Assembly: GCF_000282655.1 (NCBI RefSeq)
Contig: NZ_AKIV01000018.1
Coordinates: 1-64,000, forward strand
DNA: 64,000 nucleotides
Source: Polaromonas sp. CF318
GTDB lineage: Bacteria > Pseudomonadota > Gammaproteobacteria > Burkholderiales > Burkholderiaceae_C
Direction: 5' to 3'
Numbering within the stretch: the first letter of the stretch is position 1; the number at the start of each line of letters is the position of its first letter. Shown here one piece after another: positions 35,360 to 43,388 of the stretch. The notes below the pieces were generated by a model, which did no database searches, was not told the origin of the DNA, and worked only from the letters and a program-made list of their open reading frames with translations. A program made the translations under genes and the position numbers.

Positions 35360-35728
35360 TCAGTCCAGGCCGAACTGTTGCCGGAAGGCCTCGCAAAAGC
35401 CGGCGTTGCCGCTCAGCGTCAAGGTCAGCGTGTGCCGGGCCTTGCCGGGCAGGCCGGGCTGCACCGCCAGGCGCCCCGCCGCCTCGTCGTACAGCAGCGC
35501 CTCGGGCGCGGTCAGCTCGCGCATGCCGTGCAGGTTGTAGTCCCAGTCAAAGCCTTCCTCGAGCGGGCCGCGCCGGCCGGGGAATTCCGCATGGGCCCAG
35601 GCCAGCACCCGCACAACTTCGGCATGGACAGCTGGCACCTGCTCGGGCCAGGTGGAGGCCATGGCCTCCAACACGCCCGTGCCGTCGCTGCCTTCCGCGC
35701 AATCGAAGTGAAGGTAATCCAGGCTCAA
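35360..35728 (-). CDS. Conserved-looking hypothetical protein
   Basis: I do not recognise this 122-aa protein. It begins MSLDYLHFDCAEGSDGTGVL, is acidic and Trp-containing, and has no signal peptide or membrane helix. Codon use is that of the chromosome and the frame is clean, so it is probably a real cytoplasmic protein. The middle part reads EGFDWDYNLHGMRELTAPEA, with alternating strands and helices. It sits between the LacI-type regulator and an SDR gene, all on the minus strand with small gaps (24 bases to the SDR). Confidence 0.6.
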   Translation of the reverse strand: MSLDYLHFDCAEGSDGTGVLEAMASTWPEQVPAVHAEVVRVLAWAHAEFPGRRGPLEEGFDWDYNLHGMRELTAPEALLYDEAAGRLAVQPGLPGKARHTLTLTLSGNAGFCEAFRQQFGLD

Positions 35729-35752
35729 AACGCAAAACTCAGTAGGTACCCG

Positions 35753-36547
35753 TCAGTAAGTGCCCGGATAGGCCCCGCCGTCGGCCAGCACGTTCTGCCC
35801 CGTCATGTAGGCGGCATGTGTGCTGCACAGGAAGGCGCAGATGCCGCCGAACTCCTCGGGCGTGCCGAAGCGCTGGGCCGGGATGTTCTTGCGGCGCGCG
35901 TCCATGACGGCTTCCAGCGGCTGGCCGCTTTTTTGCGCGGCGCCGCTCATGGTGCCGCGCAGGCGGTCGGTGTCGAAAGCGCCGGGCAGCAGGTTGTTGA
36001 TGGTCACGCCCTGCGCCGCGAGCTTGCTGCGCGCCACGCCGGCCACAAAACCCGTCAGGCCGCTGCGCGCGCCGTTGGACAACCCCAAAACGTCGATGGG
36101 CGACTTGACCGAACTGGAGGTGATGTTGACGATGCGGCCGAAGCCACGCGCCGCCATGCCGTCGACCGTGGCCTTGATGAGCTCGATGGGGGTCAGCATG
36201 TTGGCGTCCACCGCCTTGATCCAGGCGTCCCGGTCCCAGTCGCGGAAGTCGCCGGGCGGCGGGCCGCCGGCATTGGTCACCACGATGTCGAAATCCTTGC
36301 GCACGGCGAACACGGCGGCGCGGCCTTGCACGGTGGTGATATCGGCCGCCACGTATTGAACATGGGTGCCGGCGGGCCTAGCCTTGTCCGCCGTGAGTTT
36401 TTCAGCGGCGGCCTTCAGCGTGTCCTCGCCGCGCGCCACGATCAGCACATGCACGCCTTCGCGCACCAGCGCCTGTGCGCAGCCCAGGCCCAGACCCTTG
36501 CTGGCGCCGCACACCAGCGCCCATTTGCCTGCAATACCTAAATCCAT
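35753..36547 (-). CDS. SDR-family oxidoreductase lacking the YxxxK motif
   Basis: This 264-aa Rossmann-fold protein has a nucleotide-binding GASKGLGLG near residue 14, the NAGG motif (TNAGGPPPG) and ITSSSVKSPI around the usual catalytic Ser. Where Tyr-x-x-x-Lys is expected it reads LSNGARSGL, with neither Tyr nor Lys. The ending ITGQ-like MTGQNVLADGGAYPG is typical of 3-oxoacyl-reductase-like SDRs. A subgroup of beta-ketoacyl-reductase-like SDRs is known to lack a canonical tetrad. The activity is therefore uncertain; it may bind a nucleotide or use different chemistry. Confidence 0.85.
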   Translation of the reverse strand: MDLGIAGKWALVCGASKGLGLGCAQALVREGVHVLIVARGEDTLKAAAEKLTADKARPAGTHVQYVAADITTVQGRAAVFAVRKDFDIVVTNAGGPPPGDFRDWDRDAWIKAVDANMLTPIELIKATVDGMAARGFGRIVNITSSSVKSPIDVLGLSNGARSGLTGFVAGVARSKLAAQGVTINNLLPGAFDTDRLRGTMSGAAQKSGQPLEAVMDARRKNIPAQRFGTPEEFGGICAFLCSTHAAYMTGQNVLADGGAYPGTY

Positions 36548-36584
36548 AATAATTCCTCATTACAACCACGGGGGAGAGCGGCTC

Positions 36585-37199
36585 ATGATACTGAGTAAAT
36601 ACAAAATACAGGCGGGGATGGTTATCGCTCCCCTGCTCACATCGCTGCTGGTTTTCAGTGCTCCGGCACAGGCCCAGCCCCAGGGCGAGGCAGTGATCAT
36701 CAAGCGCGAGTCGCAATTGCGCGACGCCCCCGGCGACTCGGCCCGCAGCCTCGCGCCGCTGCCGGTCCAGACCTCGGTCACACGGCTCAGCGAACGCCAG
36801 GGCGCCTGGATCAAGGTGCGCATGGCCGACGGCACCAGCGGCTGGGTCCACATGTTCGACATCACCTCGGCCAGCGCCCCCTCGGGCGGCGCCGCGGGCG
36901 GCGCGCTGCGCAGCCTCTCGAGCTTTTTCAACAAGGGCAGCGCACAAGCACCTTCCAGCACGGTGTCCACCTCCACCGTCGGCATACGCGGCCTGGGCGC
37001 CGAAGACCTGGCCAATGCGCAGCCCAACCTCGCGGCCGTGGCGCAGGCCGACGCCAACCGCGTGAATGCCGCGCAGGCCCGGCAGTTCGCCGGCAGCGCC
37101 TCGCTCAGCAGCCGCCAGGTCGACCCCCTGCCCACGCCGGCCCCACCGGCACCGGCCACCTCGCCCGGCGGCGCCGCACCCGAACAGTACGGCAAGTAA
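36585..37199 (+). CDS. Exported SH3-domain protein
   Basis: This 204-aa protein begins MILSKYKIQAGMVIAPLLTS and has a signal peptide ending PAQAQ. A bacterial SH3 domain follows (about 32-95), with RESQLRDAPGDSARSL, VTRLSERQGAWIKVRM and GTSGWVHMFDIT. The C-terminal half is Ala/Pro-rich, low-complexity and likely extended. GGGGGAGAG lies 5 bases before the start. Bacterial SH3 domains often bind peptidoglycan. It precedes an exported M48 protease by 34 bases and they probably form an operon. Confidence 0.85.
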   Translation: MILSKYKIQAGMVIAPLLTSLLVFSAPAQAQPQGEAVIIKRESQLRDAPGDSARSLAPLPVQTSVTRLSERQGAWIKVRMADGTSGWVHMFDITSASAPSGGAAGGALRSLSSFFNKGSAQAPSSTVSTSTVGIRGLGAEDLANAQPNLAAVAQADANRVNAAQARQFAGSASLSSRQVDPLPTPAPPAPATSPGGAAPEQYGK

Positions 37200-37233
37200 A
37201 ACAAAAAACACACAAGAGACAAAAGGCATCGCC

Positions 37234-38280
37234 ATGAATCTTCACCACCTTCCCAAACCGGCGCGCCAGGCGGCCCTTGCACTGGCCCTGCTGGCCGGCC
37301 TGCTGCCCTTGGGCGCCCAGGCCCAGGATGCCGGCAAGGCGCTGGGCGGCCTGTTCCAGTCGCTGATACGCCCCAACCAGCCCGCGCAGCCGGCGCCCGC
37401 ACAACCCAACACCGCCTCCGGCCTGGCCGGCGCGCTGCTGGGTGCCAGCCTCACGCCGGGCGGCCAGCAGGCCGCCCAGGGCGGCGACCTGTTCAAGCTG
37501 CTGTCGCAATCGCTGGACCAGATCGACGAGCCGCGCGAGATCCAGATCGGCCAGCAGCTGGCCGCCGTGCTGCTGGGCAGCAAGCCGCTTTACCCCGACG
37601 TGGCCCTGCAGCGCTATGTCAACCAGTTGGGCCGCTGGATCAGCCTGCAGTCCTCGCGCCCCGACCTGCCCTGGACCTTCGCCATCCTCGACGACCCCGG
37701 CTTCAACGCCTTCGCCACGCCGGGCGGTTATGTCTTCGTCACCAAGGGCCTGATAGACCGCGTGGCCGATGAGGGCGAGCTGGCCGGCATCCTGGCCCAT
37801 GAAATCACCCACGTCACCGCCAAGCACCACCTGATTGCCTTGAACAAAAGCGCGCGCGCCGGCTTGCTGACCCAGGTGATCAGCTCGCAGCTGAAAAACG
37901 ACCTGGGTGGCATGGTGTCAGCGCAGTTGCTGGCACTGGGCAAAAACATGTATACCAAGGGCCTGGACCAGCAGGACGAATTCGACGCCGATCGCACCGG
38001 CGTGGCCCTGGCCACGCGCGCCGGCTTCGACCCCTACGGCCTGGTCGCGGTGCTGCAGCAATTGCGCACCGCCGCGCCCGACGACGCGCTGTTCGCCCTG
38101 TCGCTGAGCACGCACCCGCCGGCACAAACCCGCTTGAACCAGCTCGAGCTGGCCATGGGCACCCGGCTTGACGCCTACGCCGGCCAGCCGGCGGTCACGG
38201 TGGCGCAACGCATCAGCGGCTCGAACCGCCGGCCCAGTGCGCAAGCGCCGGCACGTCCACCGGCCAAAAAGACGAACTGA
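37234..38280 (+). CDS. Exported M48-family metalloprotease
   Basis: This 348-aa protein begins MNLHHLPKPARQAALALALL and has a signal peptide ending AQAQ. A Pro/Ala/Gln-rich stretch follows, then an M48 domain with HEITH at residues 189-193 and the third zinc ligand Glu249 in the EFDAD motif. A GFNAFATPGGYVFVTKGL stretch precedes the active site, as in BepA/LoiP-type periplasmic proteases. Role: turnover or assembly of envelope proteins. The C-terminus is basic and low-complexity. Codirectional with the SH3 protein upstream. Confidence 0.92.
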   Translation: MNLHHLPKPARQAALALALLAGLLPLGAQAQDAGKALGGLFQSLIRPNQPAQPAPAQPNTASGLAGALLGASLTPGGQQAAQGGDLFKLLSQSLDQIDEPREIQIGQQLAAVLLGSKPLYPDVALQRYVNQLGRWISLQSSRPDLPWTFAILDDPGFNAFATPGGYVFVTKGLIDRVADEGELAGILAHEITHVTAKHHLIALNKSARAGLLTQVISSQLKNDLGGMVSAQLLALGKNMYTKGLDQQDEFDADRTGVALATRAGFDPYGLVAVLQQLRTAAPDDALFALSLSTHPPAQTRLNQLELAMGTRLDAYAGQPAVTVAQRISGSNRRPSAQAPARPPAKKTN

Positions 38281-38346
38281 GAAAACCGGCAACCCCGCCT
38301 TGTGCAAAAAACCCGCGTGAGGCCGGCGCGCAAGCCAGGGCAGGGA

Positions 38347-38883
38347 TCACGTCGCTGAAAATTGTTCGAGCAGCTCGATTCCGAAGGGCCAGTCCCCAAG
38401 ACCGCTTTCCGAATTCAGATGCCCGCGCGGGCCGACCTCGACATAGCCGGCTCCCCAAACCTGCGAACAGGCGCGGGCATAGGACGCACTCCCGTAGGGA
38501 TCGTCCGTGCTGGCGACTACCGTGCAGGGGAACTCCAGCTTTTTCAATGGCACTGGCGAGAAGGCGATCGCTGAGGCAGTTGGAAATGCCGCCGAGGCGG
38601 GGTCAGGTACAGCGACCAACATGGCGCCCCTGATTTTCTTTCCTTCTCTGGCCGCCCAGTGAATGACCGCCAGACAACCCAGGCTGTGCGCCACTATAAG
38701 GGTGTCAGGTCCAAGCGACGCGACATGCCGGCTAATGGCCGATACCCAGTCATCGCAAACCACGTGATCCCAATTCGTGACTTGCAGCCGATGCCACTCA
38801 GGACTCCGCGCCTGCCAGAGGCTCTGCCAGTGTGAAGGACCGGAATTCCCAATGCCGGGCACGATCAGAACGGGAGACGTCAT
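38347..38883 (-). CDS. RBBP9/YdeN-family serine hydrolase
   Basis: This 178-aa alpha/beta hydrolase has the N-terminal strand VLIVPGIGNSGPSHWQ, the nucleophile Ser67 in AHSLGC, the acid in VASTDDPYGS and the His in GPRGHLNSESGLGDW. All are hallmarks of the RBBP9/YdeN group, whose natural substrates are unclear. GC is lower here than in neighbours. It is divergent from an Lrp-type regulator with 113 bases between, so regulation by that protein is possible. Confidence 0.9.
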   Translation of the reverse strand: MTSPVLIVPGIGNSGPSHWQSLWQARSPEWHRLQVTNWDHVVCDDWVSAISRHVASLGPDTLIVAHSLGCLAVIHWAAREGKKIRGAMLVAVPDPASAAFPTASAIAFSPVPLKKLEFPCTVVASTDDPYGSASYARACSQVWGAGYVEVGPRGHLNSESGLGDWPFGIELLEQFSAT

Positions 38884-38996
38884 TTCTTAATCACCTATAA
38901 AAAAGGTTTAGTCTAGAAATGAATCAGAATCCGCACCATGGATGGTTCAAGGAATTGAGCGCATCCATTCTTTAAATCATTTGAATTTTCAATCCC

Positions 38997-39461
38997 ATGC
39001 AAATGAAATCAAAGCAGGCCGATCTTGACAAGCTCGACTGGAAAATTCTCGAGGCATTGCAGCTCAATGCGCGCATCACGAATACCGATCTCGGGATGCA
39101 GGTCGGGTTGTCACAGCCGGCCGTCACCGCACGCATTCGGCGCCTTGAAGAAGCGGGCGTGATCGAAGGATATGCGGCGAGGATCAACCTTCGCCTGGCG
39201 GGATACCCGACCTCGGCCGTCATCCGCATACGTAGCACGCATTCTCAAATTCCACTGTGCCTGCAGGCTTTTTCGACCATGCCGGAGGTCATTGACGCAC
39301 ACCGGATCACTGGGGAAGACTGCTTCGTCGTGCGCGTGGTGGCCTCGGAAATGCCTCAGCTGGAACATACGATTGATGCACTCGCGAAGCTTGGCGCTGT
39401 GTCAACAGCCGTCGTGCTTGCGAGCTACCCGGCGAAAATAGTCCGTGCGCCTGAAGTTTGA
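38997..39461 (+). CDS. Lrp/AsnC-family transcriptional regulator
   Basis: This 154-aa regulator has an N-terminal winged helix (LDWKILEALQLNARITNTDL, then SQPAVTARIRRLEEAGVI) and a C-terminal RAM domain (VIDAHRITGEDCFVVRVVA), where amino-acid effectors bind in this family. Its length and order are standard. The gene is divergent from the RBBP9-like hydrolase and also close to an EamA exporter at 39522 on the opposite strand, a frequent target type of Lrp regulators. No operator was identified with confidence. Confidence 0.92.
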   Translation: MQMKSKQADLDKLDWKILEALQLNARITNTDLGMQVGLSQPAVTARIRRLEEAGVIEGYAARINLRLAGYPTSAVIRIRSTHSQIPLCLQAFSTMPEVIDAHRITGEDCFVVRVVASEMPQLEHTIDALAKLGAVSTAVVLASYPAKIVRAPEV

Positions 39462-39521
39462 CCGGACGGAAAATTGAATGATTGAATGCATGCGGCACGG
39501 ATTGAAGACAAGACAGCGCGG

Positions 39522-40424
39522 CTAACGTCCTCTTGTGAAGACAAAGATACCGGCGATCACCAGCACCGTTCCCGCCGCCACCCACGCGGTAAACGGTTCA
39601 CCCAAAATCAGCACACCCATCAGGATGGTGGACATGGGGCCCACCATGCCGGTCTGCGCGGCCATGCCCGCGCCTATGCGCTCAATCGCCATCATCACCA
39701 TGAGCACAGGCGCGGCGGTGCACAGCGTGGCATTGAGCACCGACAGCCAGATCACCTCGGGCGCCACGGCGGCGGCGCTCAAAGGCCGCAGCAGCACGAA
39801 CTGCAGCAGGCAGCACAGGCAGGCCACCGTCGTGGCCAGCCCCACCAGGCGCAGCGAACCCAGGCGCCTGACCATCTCGCCGCTGTAGACCAGGTAGAGC
39901 GCATAACTCACCGCGCTCAGGAACACCAGCAGCGTGCCCCAGGCCGCGTCCGCGCCCTGCAGCGTGATCTCGTGGCCGAACACCAGCACCACGCCGCAAT
40001 AGCTGATGGCCATGCCTATGAGCTGCGGCGCGCTGACGCGGCGCTTGTACATCACCAGGCCCAGCAGCAGCACCAGCGTCGGGTTGAGGTACAGGATCAG
40101 CCGCTCCAGCGAGGCGCTGATATAGGCCAGCCCGGCGAAGTCCAGGAAGCTCGCGAGGTAATAGCCGGTGAAACCCAGCCACAGCACGCCCAGCCAGTCC
40201 TTGCGCGTAAGCGGCGCCTTGCCGCGGCTGGCCCACCAGGCCATCAGCGCAAAGATGGGCAGCGCGAACAGCATGCGGTACATGATCAGCGTGACCGCGT
40301 CCACGCCGTAGCGGTAGGCCAGCTTGACGATGATGGCCTTGCCGCTGAAGGCAATGGCGCCCAGGGTGGCCAGCAGCAGGCCGGGGGCGAGGCTTTTGGG
40401 GGCGGTGTCGGACGGGCTGCTCAA
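39522..40424 (-). CDS. EamA/DMT-family transporter
   Basis: This 300-aa membrane protein has about ten helices in two EamA repeats. The first repeat has GAIAFSGKAIIVKLAYRYGV and TLIMYRMLFALP, and the second ends with LGEPFTAWVAAGTVLVIAGI. It is likely an exporter of amino acids or similar metabolites, as in the RhaT/YdcZ-type branches; substrate unknown. It is followed on the minus strand by nothing before the convergent Lrp gene. The gamma-glutamyltransferase gene lies 9 bases upstream of its start, so the two are cotranscribed. Confidence 0.9.
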   Translation of the reverse strand: MSSPSDTAPKSLAPGLLLATLGAIAFSGKAIIVKLAYRYGVDAVTLIMYRMLFALPIFALMAWWASRGKAPLTRKDWLGVLWLGFTGYYLASFLDFAGLAYISASLERLILYLNPTLVLLLGLVMYKRRVSAPQLIGMAISYCGVVLVFGHEITLQGADAAWGTLLVFLSAVSYALYLVYSGEMVRRLGSLRLVGLATTVACLCCLLQFVLLRPLSAAAVAPEVIWLSVLNATLCTAAPVLMVMMAIERIGAGMAAQTGMVGPMSTILMGVLILGEPFTAWVAAGTVLVIAGIFVFTRGR

Positions 40425-40433
40425 AATCGCTGC

Positions 40434-42044
40434 TTAAAAACCCACGGCCTGGCCGTCGCGCCGCGCATCGCTGGCCGCCACATACCCTTCGGTCTTGGGA
40501 TTGCCGGCGCGCCAGATGAACTGGCCGGCGCCGAAGTCCTGGTAAGAGTCGTTGATGACTTCCACGCGGTGGCCGCGCTCCGTCAGGCCCTGCACGGTGC
40601 GCGCGTCCATCGCCGCCTCGACGTTGATTTCCATGCCCGCGTTGTAGCGCCAGCGCGGCGCGTCGCAGGCGGCCTGCGGGTTCTGGCCGTAGTCCAGCAT
40701 GCGCACCAGCGTCTGCATATGGCCCTGTGGCTGCATGTTCGCGCCCATCACGCCGTAGCTCATCACCGGCTGGCCCTCCTTGCTCAGGAAGGCCGGAATG
40801 ATGGTGTGGAAGGGCCGCTTGCCCGGCGCGACCTGGTTGGCGCCCGGCTGCAGGCTGAAGCCGTGGCCGCGGTTTTGCAGGCTGATGCCGAACTCCGGCT
40901 CCACGCAACCCGAACCGAAGCCCATGTAGTTGCTCTGGATGAAGCTCACCATCATGCCGTCCTCGTCGGCCGCCGTGAGGTAGATCGTGCCGCCCTTGAC
41001 GGGGTTGCCCGCGCCAAAGTCCTGTGCCTTTTTCATGTCGATGAGTTTGGCACGGGATGCGAGGTAGGCGTCATCGAGCATTTGCTCGGCCGTCACCGCC
41101 ATTGACGAAGGCTCGGCCACGTACTTGTAAGTGTCGGCAAAGGCCAGCTTCATGGCCTCGATCTGCAGGTGCTGGGAATCCACGCCGTCGACCGGCAGGC
41201 CCGCCACGTCGAATTCGTCCAGGATGCCCAGCGCGATCAGCGCGGCGATGCCCTGGCCGTTGGGCGGGATCTCGTGCAGGGTGTAACCCCGGTAGTCCCT
41301 GGCGATGGGCTTGACCCATTCGGGCTTGTAGCTCTCAAAATCTTTTGCCGTGATGCTGCCGCCGTTCTGCGCGGAAAACTTTTCAATCGCGCTTGCAATG
41401 GCGCCGCCGTAGTAGGCCGCGCCCCTGGTCTCGGCGATGGCGCGCAGCGCCCTGGCCGCGGCCTTGAACTGGAACAGCTCGCCGATATTCGGCGCGCGCC
41501 CCCAGGGCAGGAAGGACTGCGCAAAACCGGGCTGTGACTTCAGCTCGGCGGTCGCGGCCGCCCACTTCTGCTGCACCACGGTCGGCAGCAGGTAGCCGCG
41601 TTCGGCGATCTCCACGGCCGGCTCCATCAGGTCGGCAAAAGGCAGCTTGCCGAAACGCTCGCTCATGGCCACCCAGCTCGCGACCGCGCCCGGCACGGTC
41701 ACGGCATCCAGGCCGCGCTTGGGCGGCGTGGCCGCGTCCGCGCCGTATTTGCGGCGGAAGTAGTCGGGCGTCCAGCTTTGCGGCGCGCGGCCGGAGCCGT
41801 TGAGGCCGTGCAGTTCCTTGCCGTCCCACAGGAGGCAAAAGGCGTCGCTGCCCAGGCCGTTGCTCACGGGCTCGACGATGGTCATGGCGGCCGCGGCCGC
41901 GATCGCCGCGTCCACCGCATTGCCGCCCTTGAGCATCATGCGCAGGCCGGCCTGCGCGCCCAGCGGGTGCGAGGTCGAAACGACGTTGCGCGCAAACAGC
42001 GGCAGGCGGGTGGAGGTGTAGGGGTTGCTGTAGTTGAAGTTCAT
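40434..42044 (-). CDS. Gamma-glutamyltransferase family protein
   Basis: This 536-aa Ntn-hydrolase precursor shows SHPLGAQAGLRMMLKGGNAVDAAI-type residues at the N-terminus (21-48), and NGLGSDAFCLLWDG. The probable nucleophile is Thr353 in KGGTIYLTAADEDG, after which autocleavage would create the small subunit. SYGVMGANMQPQGHMQ lies near the C-terminus. No convincing signal peptide is present, so a cytoplasmic site or an atypical export is possible. Members act on gamma-glutamyl amides or cephalosporin-like acyl amides; substrate not determinable. The start at 42044 follows a GGGTGGATCC-type upstream and is the family's usual position. Confidence 0.88.
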   Translation of the reverse strand: MNFNYSNPYTSTRLPLFARNVVSTSHPLGAQAGLRMMLKGGNAVDAAIAAAAAMTIVEPVSNGLGSDAFCLLWDGKELHGLNGSGRAPQSWTPDYFRRKYGADAATPPKRGLDAVTVPGAVASWVAMSERFGKLPFADLMEPAVEIAERGYLLPTVVQQKWAAATAELKSQPGFAQSFLPWGRAPNIGELFQFKAAARALRAIAETRGAAYYGGAIASAIEKFSAQNGGSITAKDFESYKPEWVKPIARDYRGYTLHEIPPNGQGIAALIALGILDEFDVAGLPVDGVDSQHLQIEAMKLAFADTYKYVAEPSSMAVTAEQMLDDAYLASRAKLIDMKKAQDFGAGNPVKGGTIYLTAADEDGMMVSFIQSNYMGFGSGCVEPEFGISLQNRGHGFSLQPGANQVAPGKRPFHTIIPAFLSKEGQPVMSYGVMGANMQPQGHMQTLVRMLDYGQNPQAACDAPRWRYNAGMEINVEAAMDARTVQGLTERGHRVEVINDSYQDFGAGQFIWRAGNPKTEGYVAASDARRDGQAVGF

Positions 42045-42097
42045 GGGGTGGATCCACTGTTGAAGGCAGGGCAAACATGGAGGCGGACGTCTGCGCC

Positions 42098-42291
42098 ATC
42101 CGCAGATTTGATTCATCCGCAGAAGAATTCATATCCGCAGATTTCGCAGATTTCGCAGATTTACGCAGATTAAAGACAAATGCAATTCCTGGAATCCATA
42201 TCCGGAATGCAAGGGGTCCGTTTTCAATCTGCGTAAATCTGCGAAATCTGCGGATGAATCAATCTCTGCGAATGAATCAATCTGCGGATGA
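42098..42291. repeat. Compound AATCTGCG-family repeat cluster
   Basis: The left arm (42133-42171) has four tandem units, one more than usual. A 54-base core separates it from the right arm (42226-42255). Degenerate extra half-arms lie on both outer sides (42098-42120 and 42260-42291). It fills nearly all of the 253-bp gap between the gamma-glutamyltransferase start and the Bug receptor stop. Confidence 0.88.
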
Positions 42292-42297
42292 TCTGAC

Positions 42298-43278
42298 TCA
42301 ATCAGCCGTGATTTTCCGCTCCGCGATGATTTTTTTCCACTTCGCGGTATCGGCCCTGACCATGGCCGCGAAAGCCGCCGGACTGCCGCCCGTGGGCTCC
42401 GCGCCCAGCCGGGCGAAACGGTCTTTCACGTCGGCATCGGCCAGCGCCGCATTGACGGCCTGGTTGACCTTGCCGGCCAGGTCCGGCGGCATGCCCTTGG
42501 GGCCGTACAGGCCGAACCAGGTGACCGACTCGAAGCCCGGCAGGGTTTCCGCCACCGTCGGCAGCTCGGGTGCCAGCGAGGTCCGCTTCAGCGTGGTGAC
42601 CGCGAGCACGCGCAGCTTGCCGTCCCGCACGTGGGGCATGCCGGTCACAAACGAGTCAAAGAGAACGTCGACCTTGCCGCTGATCAGGTCCGGCATGGCC
42701 AGCGCCGTGCCGCGGTAGGGAATGTGCAGGATGAAGGTGCCCGACTGCGCCTTGAAGTACTCGCTCGTCAGGTGAATGATGGTGCCGTTGCCGCTGGACG
42801 CATAGTTCAGCCGCCCCGGATTCTTGCGCGCGTGGTCGATGAACTCCCGCATGTTTCTGGACGGCGAGGAATTGGGCACCAGCACCACGTTGGGCGAGCT
42901 CGCCACATAAGCGATGGGGGTGAAGTCGGTCTCGGCGTTGTAGGGAATTTTCGGGTTGATGGCCGGGCCTATGCTGTGCGTGCTCGAGGTGGCCAGCAGC
43001 AGCGTGTAGCCGTCCGCCGGCGACTTCGAGGCGGTGTCGGCGCCTATGGTGCCGCCCGCGCCCGGCCGGTTGTCGACGACCACCGTCTGGCCTATCTTTT
43101 CGCCGAGTTTTTGCGACAGCGCGCGCGCCAGGATGTCGGTCGCGCCGCCCGCCGGGAAAGGCACGATCATGCGGATCGGCTTGGAGGGATAGTTCTGGGC
43201 CGCGGCGGGGCCCGTGAAAGCGACGGCAAAAACCGGGGCCAGGGCCATCGCCAGGCGAATGATATGTTTACGTTTCAT
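42298..43278 (-). CDS. Bug/TctC-family receptor linked to TctAB
   Basis: This 326-aa periplasmic receptor begins MKRKHIIRLAMALAPVFAVA and has a signal peptide ending PAAAQ. Bug motifs include YPSKPIRMIVPFPAGGATDI, VVVDNRPGAGGTIGAD and a conserved PYRGTALAMPDLISGKVDV. It lies 110 bases downstream of tctA on the same strand, separated by a terminator-like hairpin. It is most likely the receptor for that tripartite tricarboxylate transporter. The start ATG at 43278 precedes the signal peptide; a much longer frame upstream overlaps tctA and is rejected. Confidence 0.92.
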   Translation of the reverse strand: MKRKHIIRLAMALAPVFAVAFTGPAAAQNYPSKPIRMIVPFPAGGATDILARALSQKLGEKIGQTVVVDNRPGAGGTIGADTASKSPADGYTLLLATSSTHSIGPAINPKIPYNAETDFTPIAYVASSPNVVLVPNSSPSRNMREFIDHARKNPGRLNYASSGNGTIIHLTSEYFKAQSGTFILHIPYRGTALAMPDLISGKVDVLFDSFVTGMPHVRDGKLRVLAVTTLKRTSLAPELPTVAETLPGFESVTWFGLYGPKGMPPDLAGKVNQAVNAALADADVKDRFARLGAEPTGGSPAAFAAMVRADTAKWKKIIAERKITAD

Positions 43279-43329
43279 TTCACCATTGTGCAACGATTTT
43301 CCAGGCCGACTATGTTCCAAACAGGCAAA

Positions 43330-43377
43330 ACAAAAGGCACTCAAGGTGCCTTTTGTACCGAATGGGGCCAAGGCCCC
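43330..43377. terminator. Two hairpins between tctA and its receptor gene
   Basis: ACAAAAGGCAC (43330-43340) and GTGCCTTTTGT (43346-43356) form a perfect 11-bp stem with terminal A/T runs on both sides, a bidirectional terminator shape. Next to it GGGGCC-AA-GGCCCC (43364-43377) forms a second stem. They follow the tctA stop on the minus strand and may give partial termination before the receptor gene. Confidence 0.75.
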
Positions 43378-43388
43378 TGGGCTTGCGA

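Noticed and set aside
42098-42291. CRISPR array at a repeat cluster
   Set aside because: Units are 9-10 bases, arranged as inverted arms, with no unique spacers of regular length and no cas genes nearby.
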